From an uncultured Desulfobulbaceae bacterium (GTDB taxonomy: Bacteria > Desulfobacterota > Desulfobulbia > Desulfobulbales > Desulfobulbaceae), in assembly GCA_947260045.1 (NCBI GenBank), contig CAMYOP010000027.1:1-25745 (forward strand): 25,745 bases of DNA, read 5' to 3'. Below are positions 7,952 through 16,513 of the stretch, piece by piece. The stretch's first letter is position 1; every line of letters starts with the position of its first letter. The notes beneath the pieces were generated by a model. It searched no databases. It was not told the DNA's origin and saw only the letters and a program-made list of their open reading frames with translations. Made by a program: the position numbers and the translations under genes.

Positions 7952-8935
7952 CTACCCGTTTGGGCACACACAATTACGACCTGCTTTCTTAGCCTCATAC
8001 ATTCTGTTGTCAGCTAATCGAATTAACTCTTTAGCATTATCATGCTGACCAGGTTGCATTGTGCCGACTCCAGCACTGACGGTCACAAATTTAATTCCAT
8101 TAGATTTTCTATGTTCTATCTGTAGTTTGAACACATTTTCTCTCATTTTTTCTGCTATAAAAAGTGCACCTTTCAAATCAGTGTTGGGAAGCAATGCGAT
8201 AAACTCCTCACCACCAAAGCGGGCGATTAAATCAGCAGGCCTTTTCAGAGTAGAGTCCACTGACCTTGCAACGTGTTTCAGGCACTCATCGCCTGCCGGA
8301 TGACCATATGTATCGTTAAAAGTTTTAAACTGGTCTATATCTATTAGTATTATTGAAATAGAATTTTTTGTTCGAACAGTCCGTTTCCACTCTTTTTCGA
8401 AAATGTCATCAAAACATCTGCGATTTGCAACAGCTGTCAATTCATCCAGATAAGAAAGCTGTTCCAGTAGCCGGTTTTTTTCTTCTAAATTTTTTCGCAG
8501 CTTGATCAGTTTCTCTTCACGTTCTATGCGCAAGTCCCTTTCAAATTTTATTTCGAGCAATGATCGTACTCGGGCAAACAATTCAATTTCCTGGACAGGT
8601 TTTGCGATATAATCATCCGCTCCTACAGCAAAAGCTTTCTCCAGATTATCCAGTTCGGTCATTGCCGTAACCATCATGACAGGAATATTATCTAAAAGAT
8701 CCGTGGACTGTAAATAGCTACACAAGCCAAATCCGTCTATTTTCGGCATCATTATATCGCTTATAATTAAATCTGGAGTTTTTCGATCTAAAAATTCGAT
8801 GGCCTCCAGAGCGTCGAAACAGACTGTAACAGTATACCCTTTATACTCAAGTAAACGTTTAAGATACTCAGCTTGGGTTATGCTATCCTCAACAACAAGG
8901 ATTTCAGTTTTGTCAAAAGGTTTCGGAGCCTTCAT
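7952..8935 (-). CDS. Response regulator with REC-GGDEF architecture (diguanylate cyclase), paralogue
   Basis: 327 residues with the same layout as its downstream neighbour: receiver domain (E16/D17, phospho-acceptor D60 in LIISDIMMP, K112 in YIAKP), helical Glu/Lys-rich linker (~125-160), and GGDEF domain with GGEEF at 241-245 and the RxxD inhibitory site RPAD at 232-235. Catalytically competent by sequence. AAGGA lies five bases before ATG. The two genes share long identical stretches around the active site (STLKRPAD, GGEEFIALLPNTD, KGALFIAEK), which indicates tandem duplication followed by divergence. The receiver domains differ more, so they may answer different kinases. The IS4 element ends only 28 bases upstream of this start and has probably replaced its native promoter region. 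Confidence 0.93.
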   Translation of the reverse strand: MKAPKPFDKTEILVVEDSITQAEYLKRLLEYKGYTVTVCFDALEAIEFLDRKTPDLIISDIMMPKIDGFGLCSYLQSTDLLDNIPVMMVTAMTELDNLEKAFAVGADDYIAKPVQEIELFARVRSLLEIKFERDLRIEREEKLIKLRKNLEEKNRLLEQLSYLDELTAVANRRCFDDIFEKEWKRTVRTKNSISIILIDIDQFKTFNDTYGHPAGDECLKHVARSVDSTLKRPADLIARFGGEEFIALLPNTDLKGALFIAEKMRENVFKLQIEHRKSNGIKFVTVSAGVGTMQPGQHDNAKELIRLADNRMYEAKKAGRNCVCPNG

Positions 8936-8963
8936 AGTCCTTGATGATAATCATTATCTTAAT

Positions 8964-10494
8964 AACTCAAGTTTCGGAGTTGAAGTCATTGGAGATGGAA
9001 ATGCTTTCAACACCCTAAAATAATTACATATTAACATGAAAAGCCTTTCACTTTTTGATATATTGGATTTCGCAAAAAGTCTAATAAAATCAAAGAGGAA
9101 AGGCTACGATGGATATTACCAAACAATATCAGAAGCAACAAGAAGCAAAACGACTGCAGAGCAAGATTTCTTCCTTTCTCAGTGACGTCAAGATTGGCAC
9201 CCTGCTCAACAAGAGTGGCATCCGAAAACTCCGTGGTGTGTCGCCGCTCACTCTTTTTGCAGTTATTTTCATGTTGCCCTTTGAAGGGGTCAACTTTTCC
9301 CAAGGGATTGTAAGGAACCAAGCTCTGGGGTTTAAGAAGGATGCGGCTTACGATTTTCTTAAGAATCCAAGACACAACTGGCGTAAATTCATGTTGTCTC
9401 TGGCAACTGTTGTTGTCCGCTTTTTCGATGTGTTGACTGATGAAAAACGCGAAAAAGTATTGATCTTTGATGATAGCACCTATGATCGATTGGCTTGGAT
9501 TTACGACCACAACCGTGGCCGCAGCCTGAAAGGGTTCAAGTTGCTGACCTTGGGCTGGTCCGATGGGAACAGTTTTTTGCCGTTGGACTTTGTTCTTTGC
9601 TCTTCGGCCAAAGCTGACAAGCGCCTTCAGGGAATCAAGAAGGAATTGGACAAGCGAACCTGTGGATATAAAAGACGCATTGTAGCCATGACCAAGTCCA
9701 CGGAACACTTGGAAGCCATGGTCAAACGGGTGAGAGGCATGGGGATACGAGCAGATTACATCCTGATGGACAGTTGGTTTTGTTTTCCGGCGCTTCTTGC
9801 CAGGCTCGGCAAACATCTCCCGGTGATCTGCATGGCCAAGGACATACCCAAAATATTCTACCGTCACAAGGGCCAGTGGGTAAGACTGGGCAGACTGTAC
9901 AGCCTGTTGCGCAAACGGCCGGGCAAAGCGAAAATCCTCACCAGTGTAGTGGTGGAAACAAAAAAAGGTTAAAAGGTAAAAATAGTTTTTGTCCGTAACC
10001 GCAATAAGAAACGCCAGTGGCTGGCAATATTGTCCACCAGAGTTGATTTGCCGGACGAAGAAATCATCCGCATCTACGGCAAGCGGTGGGACATTGAGGT
10101 ATTCTTCAAGATGATGAAGCATTACCTGAACCTGGAAAGAGAAGTTCAGTTGCGAGACTATGATGGTATGGTCGGTCATATCACCATTGCCATGAGCCGC
10201 TATATTTTCCTGGCGTTTGAGCAGCGTGGTCATGACGACCCTCGGACGCTTGGCACGCTCTTCTTTGCCTGCAGCGACGAAATGAAGGACCTGAGCATAG
10301 TAGAGGCATTACAGCGATTACTCAGCCTTGCCATAGAGAAAATTCGTTCTATCGGCATTGTTGCTGAAGATGTTATACTTGTCCTTGTTGATACAGTCAT
10401 GGCTGTTGCGGTTGATATGCTCCAATCAGGCCAAAGATTGTTTCAAAAAAATAACGCTATTGTAGGAAAATAGATCAAGTCAGCAACTTGAGTT
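8964..10494 (+). mobile_element. IS4-family insertion sequence with 20-bp terminal inverted repeats
   Basis: The left terminal repeat AACTCAAGTTTCGGAGTTGA (8964-8983) matches the reverse complement of 10475-10494 at 17 of 20 positions; the outermost ten bases are identical. The element is ~1.53 kb and holds a single transposase frame. No long target duplication is evident; only AAT occurs at both flanks. The good terminal repeats and single disabling mutation suggest a recent arrival compared with the IS3 remnant. Confidence 0.85.
9109..10473 (+). pseudogene. IS4-family transposase interrupted by one in-frame TAA
   Basis: One 454-codon frame with a single ochre codon at 9970-9972 (codon 288); reading continues in the same frame as KVKIVFVRNRNKKRQW. 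DDE features are present: DDSTYDR (first Asp, near residue 122), LMDSWF (second Asp, near 223) and, after the stop, IYGKRWDIEVFFKMMK, which fits the IS4 Y-x2-R-x3-E-x6-K signature exactly and supplies the catalytic Glu. The stop separates the third catalytic residue from the other two, so the short product should be inactive unless read through. A strong ribosome site (AGAGGAAAGG) precedes the ATG. The stop codon of the full frame lies just before the right terminal repeat. Confidence 0.88.
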
Positions 10495-11102
10495 AATAAT
10501 AAAAAACCAGCTTTCACCTTATATGTTGCCGATTGTATATCTCTTTTACTTTACCTGATTATATAAATAGTTAGCAAATTAAAAGTAAAAGAACTGTATC
10601 AGGCAGAACATCTGAAATGTCGATCTACATCCCCAAAAAACCTCCAGCAGAACATTAAAATAGAAAGTGGCTGAGTTTTCTATATACTTATTATATTATT
10701 TAAGGACGTTGAATTATCTTCCAGCTCGTTTGTTTGGGTTTAGCTAATTTATCAAATATGAAGAATTGAAAATAGAGGGAAACACGAATCATTGGCGAAG
10801 AAATATGGGTAAAATGAAGCTTATTCTTTATCAGCTATCTGGTTTATTATTACTATAATCCCTCTTGTTCGCTTGAAAACTTCTGTAATAATAATGGCAT
10901 ATTAAGCCAATATAAAATACTGTTTTTTTGCGTGAGTAAAACAACTGTGCCCTAATGTTACTGGGCAGAGCTAAGAGTAGTCTCTCTATTTTTATTCACT
11001 TAAAATGAATGAGGCTTGCTGTCCCGGGAAAAAACTAAAAGTAAACGTAAAGCTACCATGTGGGCTCTCCATGGGCTACTTGAGTTTGTTAGAGAATAGA
11101 TA
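10495..11102. other. Intergenic region upstream of the radical SAM-KAS III pair
   Basis: About 600 AT-rich bases between the IS4 element and the first biosynthetic gene; no gene seen. Two weak structures: TGCCC-N10-GGGCA at 10948-10967, and a 17-base dyad ATTCACTTAAAATGAAT at 10994-11010 (one mismatched pair), ~95 bases before the radical SAM start, which could be an operator. No clear -35/-10 pair was identified, and the ribosome site of the following gene is poor. Confidence 0.35.
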
Positions 11103-12401
11103 ATGAATATCCTCCTTATAAATCCTCCCAATTGCGGTCGGAGTATTCCAGAAGAGCGCTATGGCATAAGCTCGCTTAAGCAGATTTTTCGTGGAGAGCC
11201 GCTTGCCCTGGAAGAATTGGCAGGGAACCTTCTCCAGTATGATGTTCGCATCGTTGATTTGAAGGCAGATCCTGACGGTTTAGAAGAGATATTTTCTGAA
11301 TTTGTCCCTGATATTGTCGGGATTACTGGTGTAACGTGTGAAGCCAATACCATGTTGTGGCTTGCGGCAAAGGTAAAAGAATATTGCCAACCCATTGTGG
11401 TTGTAGGCGGGATTCATGCAAGCAATGACCCTTTATTTTTCAACCTGGCTGTTGTTGATTATATTGTGCTTGGTATCGGTAAAAAAGTATTTGCTGACTT
11501 GGTGTCTTCTCTCTCTGCAGGGAACGAAGAGGAGGTTTTTCTCCCTGGTGTCATTCGAACTCGCCCAGGCCATGCGATTAAATGGTCTCCCCAGAAAAAT
11601 ATCACAGTTGACCTGGTTGAAGGAAGACCTCCTGCCTATAACAAAGTCAGCAGGTATCGCTCCCATTATATATTGGAGAAACTGGGTATCAATATGGGTT
11701 TTGTTGCTTCGGCCTACGGTTGTACCCATCGCTGTTCTTTTTGCTGCATAAAGGGGCAGGCTGGCGGCATATACCTGACCAAATCTATTGAAGCTGTGGT
11801 GAGAGATATCGGACTCCTGGGCGATATACCAGTTATCAGGTTGGTCGATGCCAACACCTTTGGCGATGTTAGACGGGCAAAGAAACTTTGCACGGCCCTT
11901 AAAGAATCAGGCCACCAGAAACAGTATCTCGCTGATATCAGATCCGATACAGTGGTCCGTCATCCGGAAATGTTACGTGAATGGAAGGAGGCAGGGCTCC
12001 GGGCAGTTATTATCGGGTTTGAAGAGATAAGTGACATGAGCCTTGCGGCCATGAACAAGGCCAATAAGGCAAGTATAAACGCTGAAGCTATTTCAATCCT
12101 TAATGAAATAGGAATAACCATTGTAGGTGATTTTATTATTTCGCCAGATTATGATGAGGACGATTTTCAGCGTCTTGCTGCTTATCTGGATGCAATGCAA
12201 ATCGATTTACCTATGATTACAGTAATGACTCCTTTGCCTGGGACTGTTTTGTATAGTCAAAAACAGGAGCAAATCGTCAACCATAATCTGGATTATTATA
12301 CCCTGACCAATGCTGTCACTAAAACAAAGCTTGATGAAAAACGATTTTATACGCTCTATGCCGAGCTTCTCGAAAGTAGTCATCATAATGCCAGGTTATA
12401 A
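11103..12401 (+). CDS. B12-binding-domain radical SAM protein (biosynthetic cluster, copy 1)
   Basis: 432 residues. The N-terminal ~150 form a cobalamin-binding-type Rossmann domain (MNILLINPPN, VDLKADP, IVGITGVTC, VVVGGIHAS). The classic DxHxxG cobalamin ligand motif is not seen, as in many class B enzymes. The radical SAM domain follows with CTHRCSFC: C207, C211 and C214 are the CX3CX2C ligands of the 4Fe-4S cluster. The downstream barrel has LADIRSDTVVRHPEM and GFEE, typical of BchE/MiaB-like enzymes. Such proteins perform radical methylations, cyclisations or C-C bond chemistry under anoxic conditions; the substrate is unknown. It is separated by three bases from the KAS III gene, so the two are probably co-translated and act on the same acyl chain (inference). 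Confidence 0.88.
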   Translation: MNILLINPPNCGRSIPEERYGISSLKQIFRGEPLALEELAGNLLQYDVRIVDLKADPDGLEEIFSEFVPDIVGITGVTCEANTMLWLAAKVKEYCQPIVVVGGIHASNDPLFFNLAVVDYIVLGIGKKVFADLVSSLSAGNEEEVFLPGVIRTRPGHAIKWSPQKNITVDLVEGRPPAYNKVSRYRSHYILEKLGINMGFVASAYGCTHRCSFCCIKGQAGGIYLTKSIEAVVRDIGLLGDIPVIRLVDANTFGDVRRAKKLCTALKESGHQKQYLADIRSDTVVRHPEMLREWKEAGLRAVIIGFEEISDMSLAAMNKANKASINAEAISILNEIGITIVGDFIISPDYDEDDFQRLAAYLDAMQIDLPMITVMTPLPGTVLYSQKQEQIVNHNLDYYTLTNAVTKTKLDEKRFYTLYAELLESSHHNARL

Positions 12402-12404
12402 TTA

Positions 12405-13556
12405 ATGAAGGCTTTTATTACGGCTATATCAGCTTTTTTGCCAGGTGAGCCTGTTGGTAATAATGATCTGGACAGGTATCTGGGTGAGGTAACCAAGGTA
12501 TCAGCCAAAACAAGGCGGATTATACTGTCTAATAATGGAATCAAGACCAGGTATTATGCCATTGATCCGGGCACGGGAAAAGCTACCCATACAAATGCTC
12601 AGCTGGCTGCTCAAGCTGTAAGGAATTTGCAGGTTGGGAAAAAGTCTGACCTGTCCATTGACTGCCTCTGTTGCGGCACCGCCTCACCGGACCAGCTTAT
12701 GCCTGGACATGCTTCCATGGTGCATGGGGAACTGGCTAGTCCAAGCTGTGAAGTAATGTCAACAGCAGGCGTTTGTCTCTCAGGGATAACTGCCTTAAAG
12801 TATGGGGCGATGTCCGTTGCCTTAGGGATGAACCAAAATGTCGTTGCCACTGGTTCTGAGCTTGCCTCTACCTTTTTACGTGAAGACTTTTTTCAGAAAA
12901 TGACAGGCAGCTCAAAGAGGCAGGGAGAAAAAAAACACCATCCGGCTTTTTCCTTTGAGTCTGAATTTTTACGCTGGATGCTTTCAGATGGTGCGGGTGC
13001 TGTTTTGGTTGAAAAAGAACCCAGGCAAGATGGTTTGAATCTTCAGGTCAACTGGATTGAAATCACCTCCCATGCCCAGAACCTGGAAGCCTGCATGTAT
13101 GCAGGCGCCCGTAAAGAGGAGGACGGCACACTTGTTGGCTGGAGGGATTGCATAGGAGCAGGAAATGAAAAGAGCCAAGGTGTTTTTACCATTAAACAGG
13201 ATGCCCGCCTGCTGAATCAGGAAATAATCCATGTTATCGCAGCTGAGAGTTTGCCTCTGGTCCTTGTCAAGCATGGCCTCAAGCCTGAGAACGTTGATTG
13301 GTTTTTACCTCACTACTCTTCAGAGTATTTCAGGAGCCCCCTCATGGCTGGTCTGAAGCAAAATGATTTTCATATACCAGAGGAGCGCTGGTTTACAAAT
13401 CTTGCCATCAAGGGCAATAGCGGTGCAGCCTCTTTTTATATAATGCTCGAAGAGCTTTATTCTTCTGGAAGGTTGAAAAAGGGAGATCAAATCTTGGGGA
13501 TGATTCCAGAAAGCGGCAGATTTTCAGTCGGTTGGACACTTATGACTGTTGTCTGA
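12405..13556 (+). CDS. Beta-ketoacyl-ACP synthase III-like (KAS III/FabH-type) enzyme
   Basis: 383 residues of the thiolase fold, longer than typical FabH (~320). The active-site nucleophile is C124 in STAGVCLSGITALKYG; the catalytic His and Asn are H303 (FLPHYSSEYF) and N338 (IKGNSGAASFY), giving the Cys-His-Asn triad of decarboxylating KAS III enzymes, which condense an acyl-CoA or acyl-ACP with malonyl-ACP. The C-terminal region ends GRFSVGWTLMTVV. An insert around 165-190 (KMTGSSKRQGEKKHHP) may reshape the acyl pocket. It is coupled to the upstream radical SAM gene. In this locus it could prime the ACP-dependent pathway or join two chains head-to-head in the manner of OleA; sequence alone does not decide. 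Confidence 0.85.
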   Translation: MKAFITAISAFLPGEPVGNNDLDRYLGEVTKVSAKTRRIILSNNGIKTRYYAIDPGTGKATHTNAQLAAQAVRNLQVGKKSDLSIDCLCCGTASPDQLMPGHASMVHGELASPSCEVMSTAGVCLSGITALKYGAMSVALGMNQNVVATGSELASTFLREDFFQKMTGSSKRQGEKKHHPAFSFESEFLRWMLSDGAGAVLVEKEPRQDGLNLQVNWIEITSHAQNLEACMYAGARKEEDGTLVGWRDCIGAGNEKSQGVFTIKQDARLLNQEIIHVIAAESLPLVLVKHGLKPENVDWFLPHYSSEYFRSPLMAGLKQNDFHIPEERWFTNLAIKGNSGAASFYIMLEELYSSGRLKKGDQILGMIPESGRFSVGWTLMTVV

Positions 13557-13561
13557 TAAAG

Positions 13562-13575
13562 CCTGGTTATCCAGG
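13562..13575 (+). terminator. Short hairpin after the KAS III gene, possible terminator
   Basis: CCTGG-TTAT-CCAGG follows the KAS III stop within ten bases, in the 89-base gap between convergent operons. The stem has only five pairs and no uninterrupted T-run follows, so it is at best a weak terminator. Confidence 0.3.
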
Positions 13576-13645
13576 GAATAAAGAGTTTTGGTCGACCCAC
13601 GTACTCTTCCTAGGCTGAAAAAGGAATAATCAGATCACAGCGTGT

Positions 13646-15133
13646 TTACAAACAAATAGTTTTATTGAATTCGTCTGTTCCAAGAATTAATTTTACTGTA
13701 CTGAATGACCCCATTATGGTGCCGATGATGCCAGGTGCCATTACATTTTGGCCAGCCAGGTACAAACCTTTTACGGCAGTTCTGTTTAATAGTGCCGTGG
13801 CCAGTGTCTGGCTTGATGAGCGCATCACACCATAAGCACTTCCTCCTGGACTATTTACCCAATCCCGCAGGGTGAGAGGGGTGTAGGCATCAATGATTTT
13901 AGAACTCTTGAGGCTGCCAAAAAGTCCTTCTGCTTCCTCAAGCAGCCCTTCTGCATGTCTGTTTTTTGCTTCAAGATAGTCACTGCCGCGACGTCCGCTT
14001 TTGGTATTTTGCCACGGTGCCCATAATTCATCGTTGCCGGATGTCAGGATTGACAGGAGGTTTTTTCCTTTCTTTTCGCTTTTTCGTATTTGGTAGTATC
14101 TGAGATCAGGCACATTCCCATCTTTATCCGTATCTATTTTGAATATATTGTGGGGAATCTCAGGATGATTTTTTGCATCAACGCTGATGTGCACTGAAAA
14201 AATACCATGGGTGTCCTGAATACTGCTGATACGTTTTTGATACGATGGCTTCACATCACCAGGAGAAAGCATTTGGAGGATTACCTTGGGATGCACTGCA
14301 CCTATCACCTTTGAGGCTGGTATTGATTCTCCTGATTGCAGCTCCACTCCTTTGACAACTCGTGATTCAACCAGAATGCCTGTAACTTCTGCTCTGGTGA
14401 TGATTTTACCACCGAGCTCTTTGAGGCGCCTGGCAAAAACCTCAGCCATGTCCGCACCACTCGAAGTAAGTCGCCAGGAGGAAGAAACATAGGATGCCAG
14501 CGCCATGTTGTGAAAATAGGCTGGACAGTCATTTAAAGGCACACCGATCCAGCAGGAAGGTATGGCCAGGACACTGCGAAGCCTTGGTGAACAATGAAGT
14601 GCATCCAGAATTTCACCAAGGGGCTGGGTTTGATCCAGCAGGGAAAAGTCGTTGTCATGCCCATAGAGTAAATCCAGTCCGTGAAGCTGTTTGGAGGCTT
14701 TTTGGATAGGGTCAAGGATCGCCGTTATTTTTTTCAGCTCACCAGGAAAAGCGTCTCTTAAGTTTTCAGCAAAAGCATCAAAGCCTTGGGGCAGGTCAAA
14801 GCGTGATGGGAAACCAGGGACAGGGTCAAAGAGGTAGCGGTCTATGATGCCGTTTTTACCCATTTGCGTGACAGGAATATTATCGCTGACACCAAGATAA
14901 TCAAAGAACTTTCGCAGGATTTGTCCTTTGCCAAGAGATCCCAGGTAGTGCACTCCCACAGAACAGTCAATTTCCTCACGGGTATAGCTGCGCATAAGAC
15001 CACCTGGCTGGGAATTTTTTTCCAGAACCGTAACTTCAAAGCCTTGTTTTGCCAGAATGATTGCCGTGCTGAGACCACCGATGCCAGAGCCGATGATGAG
15101 TACTTTATGAGAGGATGTCACAACCATTTTCAT
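13646..15133 (-). CDS. FAD-dependent phytoene desaturase/retinol saturase-like oxidoreductase
   Basis: 495 residues, the usual length for CrtI/RetSat-type flavoproteins. The N-terminal dinucleotide fold has GSGIGG (G15, G17, G20) and E38 binding FAD ribose, followed by the family motif QPGGLMRSY. GVHYLG and the substrate domain follow. The C-terminal FAD signature is TPLTLRDWVNSPGGSAYG and GLYLAGQNVMAPGIIGT. The family desaturates, saturates or isomerises polyene chains (carotenoids, retinol). It is the last gene of the ACP, KS-CLF, radical SAM, oxidoreductase operon, 27 bases after the radical SAM gene, so an acyl-ACP polyene or a product derived from it is the likely substrate; a carotenoid is unlikely because no phytoene synthase is nearby. 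The ribosome site is weak; a second ATG two codons in is possible. Confidence 0.87.
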   Translation of the reverse strand: MKMVVTSSHKVLIIGSGIGGLSTAIILAKQGFEVTVLEKNSQPGGLMRSYTREEIDCSVGVHYLGSLGKGQILRKFFDYLGVSDNIPVTQMGKNGIIDRYLFDPVPGFPSRFDLPQGFDAFAENLRDAFPGELKKITAILDPIQKASKQLHGLDLLYGHDNDFSLLDQTQPLGEILDALHCSPRLRSVLAIPSCWIGVPLNDCPAYFHNMALASYVSSSWRLTSSGADMAEVFARRLKELGGKIITRAEVTGILVESRVVKGVELQSGESIPASKVIGAVHPKVILQMLSPGDVKPSYQKRISSIQDTHGIFSVHISVDAKNHPEIPHNIFKIDTDKDGNVPDLRYYQIRKSEKKGKNLLSILTSGNDELWAPWQNTKSGRRGSDYLEAKNRHAEGLLEEAEGLFGSLKSSKIIDAYTPLTLRDWVNSPGGSAYGVMRSSSQTLATALLNRTAVKGLYLAGQNVMAPGIIGTIMGSFSTVKLILGTDEFNKTICL

Positions 15134-15160
15134 GAAATTATTTTCAAGATAAAGCGTTTA

Positions 15161-16513
15161 TTAACGAATAAGGTATTCCCAGAGTGGACCGACAAATCCA
15201 CGTTCATGCATTCTGGAGACGATGTTGGATCCATCATCACCGCCAGAACCGATGAGCCAGTTGATACGCTTGCCAACTCTTGCTCTGACAAGGGCATCAA
15301 TTGCTTCGCGGTCGATGGCATCGGACTGGTAGAAGATAGGCTCAAGTAAATTTGTTTCAGGGCTGATCTTCCCCTGGGCCATTGCAATATCATAAAGGGG
15401 GGTGTTGGGATAGATCCTGATGCCGATGAAGAAAAAGAGAACGGTTTTTTCCAGTTTTTCTATATTGTCAAGACTCTCTTTAATGGTGGTGGAAGACTCT
15501 CCAGGTCCACCCAGGAGAAAATAATGGGCAACATGTACGCCAGCATCCAGCGCCTGCTGGTGGGCAGTAAAGACATCTTTTACCCGAAACGGTTTGCGGT
15601 AGGTCTTCAGCATTGAGTCAGCTAAAGACTCTGTGCCAAATTCCACATGTTTAAGGCCTGCGTCTGCCATGATGGGAAAATAGTTGTCAGGAAATTTGAC
15701 AGGGGCAAAAAATCCACCCCAGGGGATTGATACACCCGCAGTTTTAAATGCTTGTGCCACGGCAAGACTGTGCTTGATGTCTGAATTAAAAGCAGAGTCA
15801 GTGATAAAAAAATATTTGGCTCCAGCCTCCTGCAGCTCTAAAGCCGTTCTGGCAACCTGATCTGGCTCAATCAAACGGTGCTTTTTCCCTTCGATAAAGG
15901 GGTATGGGCAATAAATACACTGAAAGCTACAGCCACGCTTGGTCTGCAGGTTCAGCATGCCTCCTTTATTTAAGTAAAAATTATTATGCGGGGAGTCAGG
16001 CTGAAAGTTTCGTATTCTCTTGCCTTTCCAGGGGCTGGGAATGAGTTTGCCCGGAGGAGAGGACGTTGAAATGACTCCAGGGATCTGCTCTGGATCCTGC
16101 TGCTTATTGATGGCATCCACCAGTAAGCCAAAGCGTTCTCCCTCACCGACAATACCGTAATCAGCGCCAAGAGCTGAAAGGATTTGACCAGGCATGATGG
16201 TGAAACCGCAGCCCCCGCAGACAATTTTAGCTTTTGTATTGGCTCTCAGCCAGCTGACAATTTTTGCATATTTACTGATAAAAAACTGAGAATCACCAGC
16301 TTCTGTATTGTCTATGTTTCGGCAGGAAAGACCTATTATTGCAGGTGTATAATCAGACAGTATGGTTTCGAGATTTTCCAGGCTGCTTACATTGAGATCT
16401 ACAATACGAACCTCATGTTCAGGCGAGACGGAACCAGCGACATAATCAAGACCAATGGGATATACAGGGTAGGGGACAGTGAGAGTATTTGGCGAGAGAA
16501 GTAATACCTTCAT
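15161..16513 (-). CDS. B12-binding-domain radical SAM protein (biosynthetic cluster, copy 2)
   Basis: 450 residues. The N-terminal Rossmann-like domain (~1-150; LLSPNTLTVPYPVYPIGLDY, VRIVDLN, VGEGE) is of the cobalamin-binding type, again without an obvious DxHxxG. C195, C199 and C202 in CSFQCIYCPYP are the cluster ligands. The barrel continues with FITDSAFN, FGTES and GGPGES, typical of the BchE-like subgroup. The C-terminal end includes LIGSGGDDGSN. Its start codon overlaps the KS-CLF stop (ATGA), so expression is tightly coupled to the chain-building enzyme. This resembles the radical SAM family that databases name as lipid-biosynthesis B12-binding proteins (from memory, no search run). 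It likely modifies an ACP-bound or released polyene chain. Confidence 0.88.
   Translation of the reverse strand: MKVLLLSPNTLTVPYPVYPIGLDYVAGSVSPEHEVRIVDLNVSSLENLETILSDYTPAIIGLSCRNIDNTEAGDSQFFISKYAKIVSWLRANTKAKIVCGGCGFTIMPGQILSALGADYGIVGEGERFGLLVDAINKQQDPEQIPGVISTSSPPGKLIPSPWKGKRIRNFQPDSPHNNFYLNKGGMLNLQTKRGCSFQCIYCPYPFIEGKKHRLIEPDQVARTALELQEAGAKYFFITDSAFNSDIKHSLAVAQAFKTAGVSIPWGGFFAPVKFPDNYFPIMADAGLKHVEFGTESLADSMLKTYRKPFRVKDVFTAHQQALDAGVHVAHYFLLGGPGESSTTIKESLDNIEKLEKTVLFFFIGIRIYPNTPLYDIAMAQGKISPETNLLEPIFYQSDAIDREAIDALVRARVGKRINWLIGSGGDDGSNIVSRMHERGFVGPLWEYLIR

Noticed and set aside
7816..7998. 60-codon minus-strand frame between the two REC-GGDEF genes
   Set aside because: It overlaps the ends of both real genes in another frame and has no ribosome site.
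9031..10233. 400-codon minus-strand open frame, the longest frame on that strand in this region
   Set aside because: Antisense to the IS4 transposase; composition is that of a reverse-frame shadow with no domain.
10948..10967. TGCCC-N10-GGGCA hairpin as a small RNA or terminator
   Set aside because: Five-pair stem with a ten-base loop and no T-run; too weak.
13646..15133. Carotenoid biosynthesis locus based on the CrtI-like gene
   Set aside because: No phytoene synthase or prenyltransferase nearby; the gene is the last of an ACP/KS-CLF operon, so an acyl-derived polyene is a better substrate guess.
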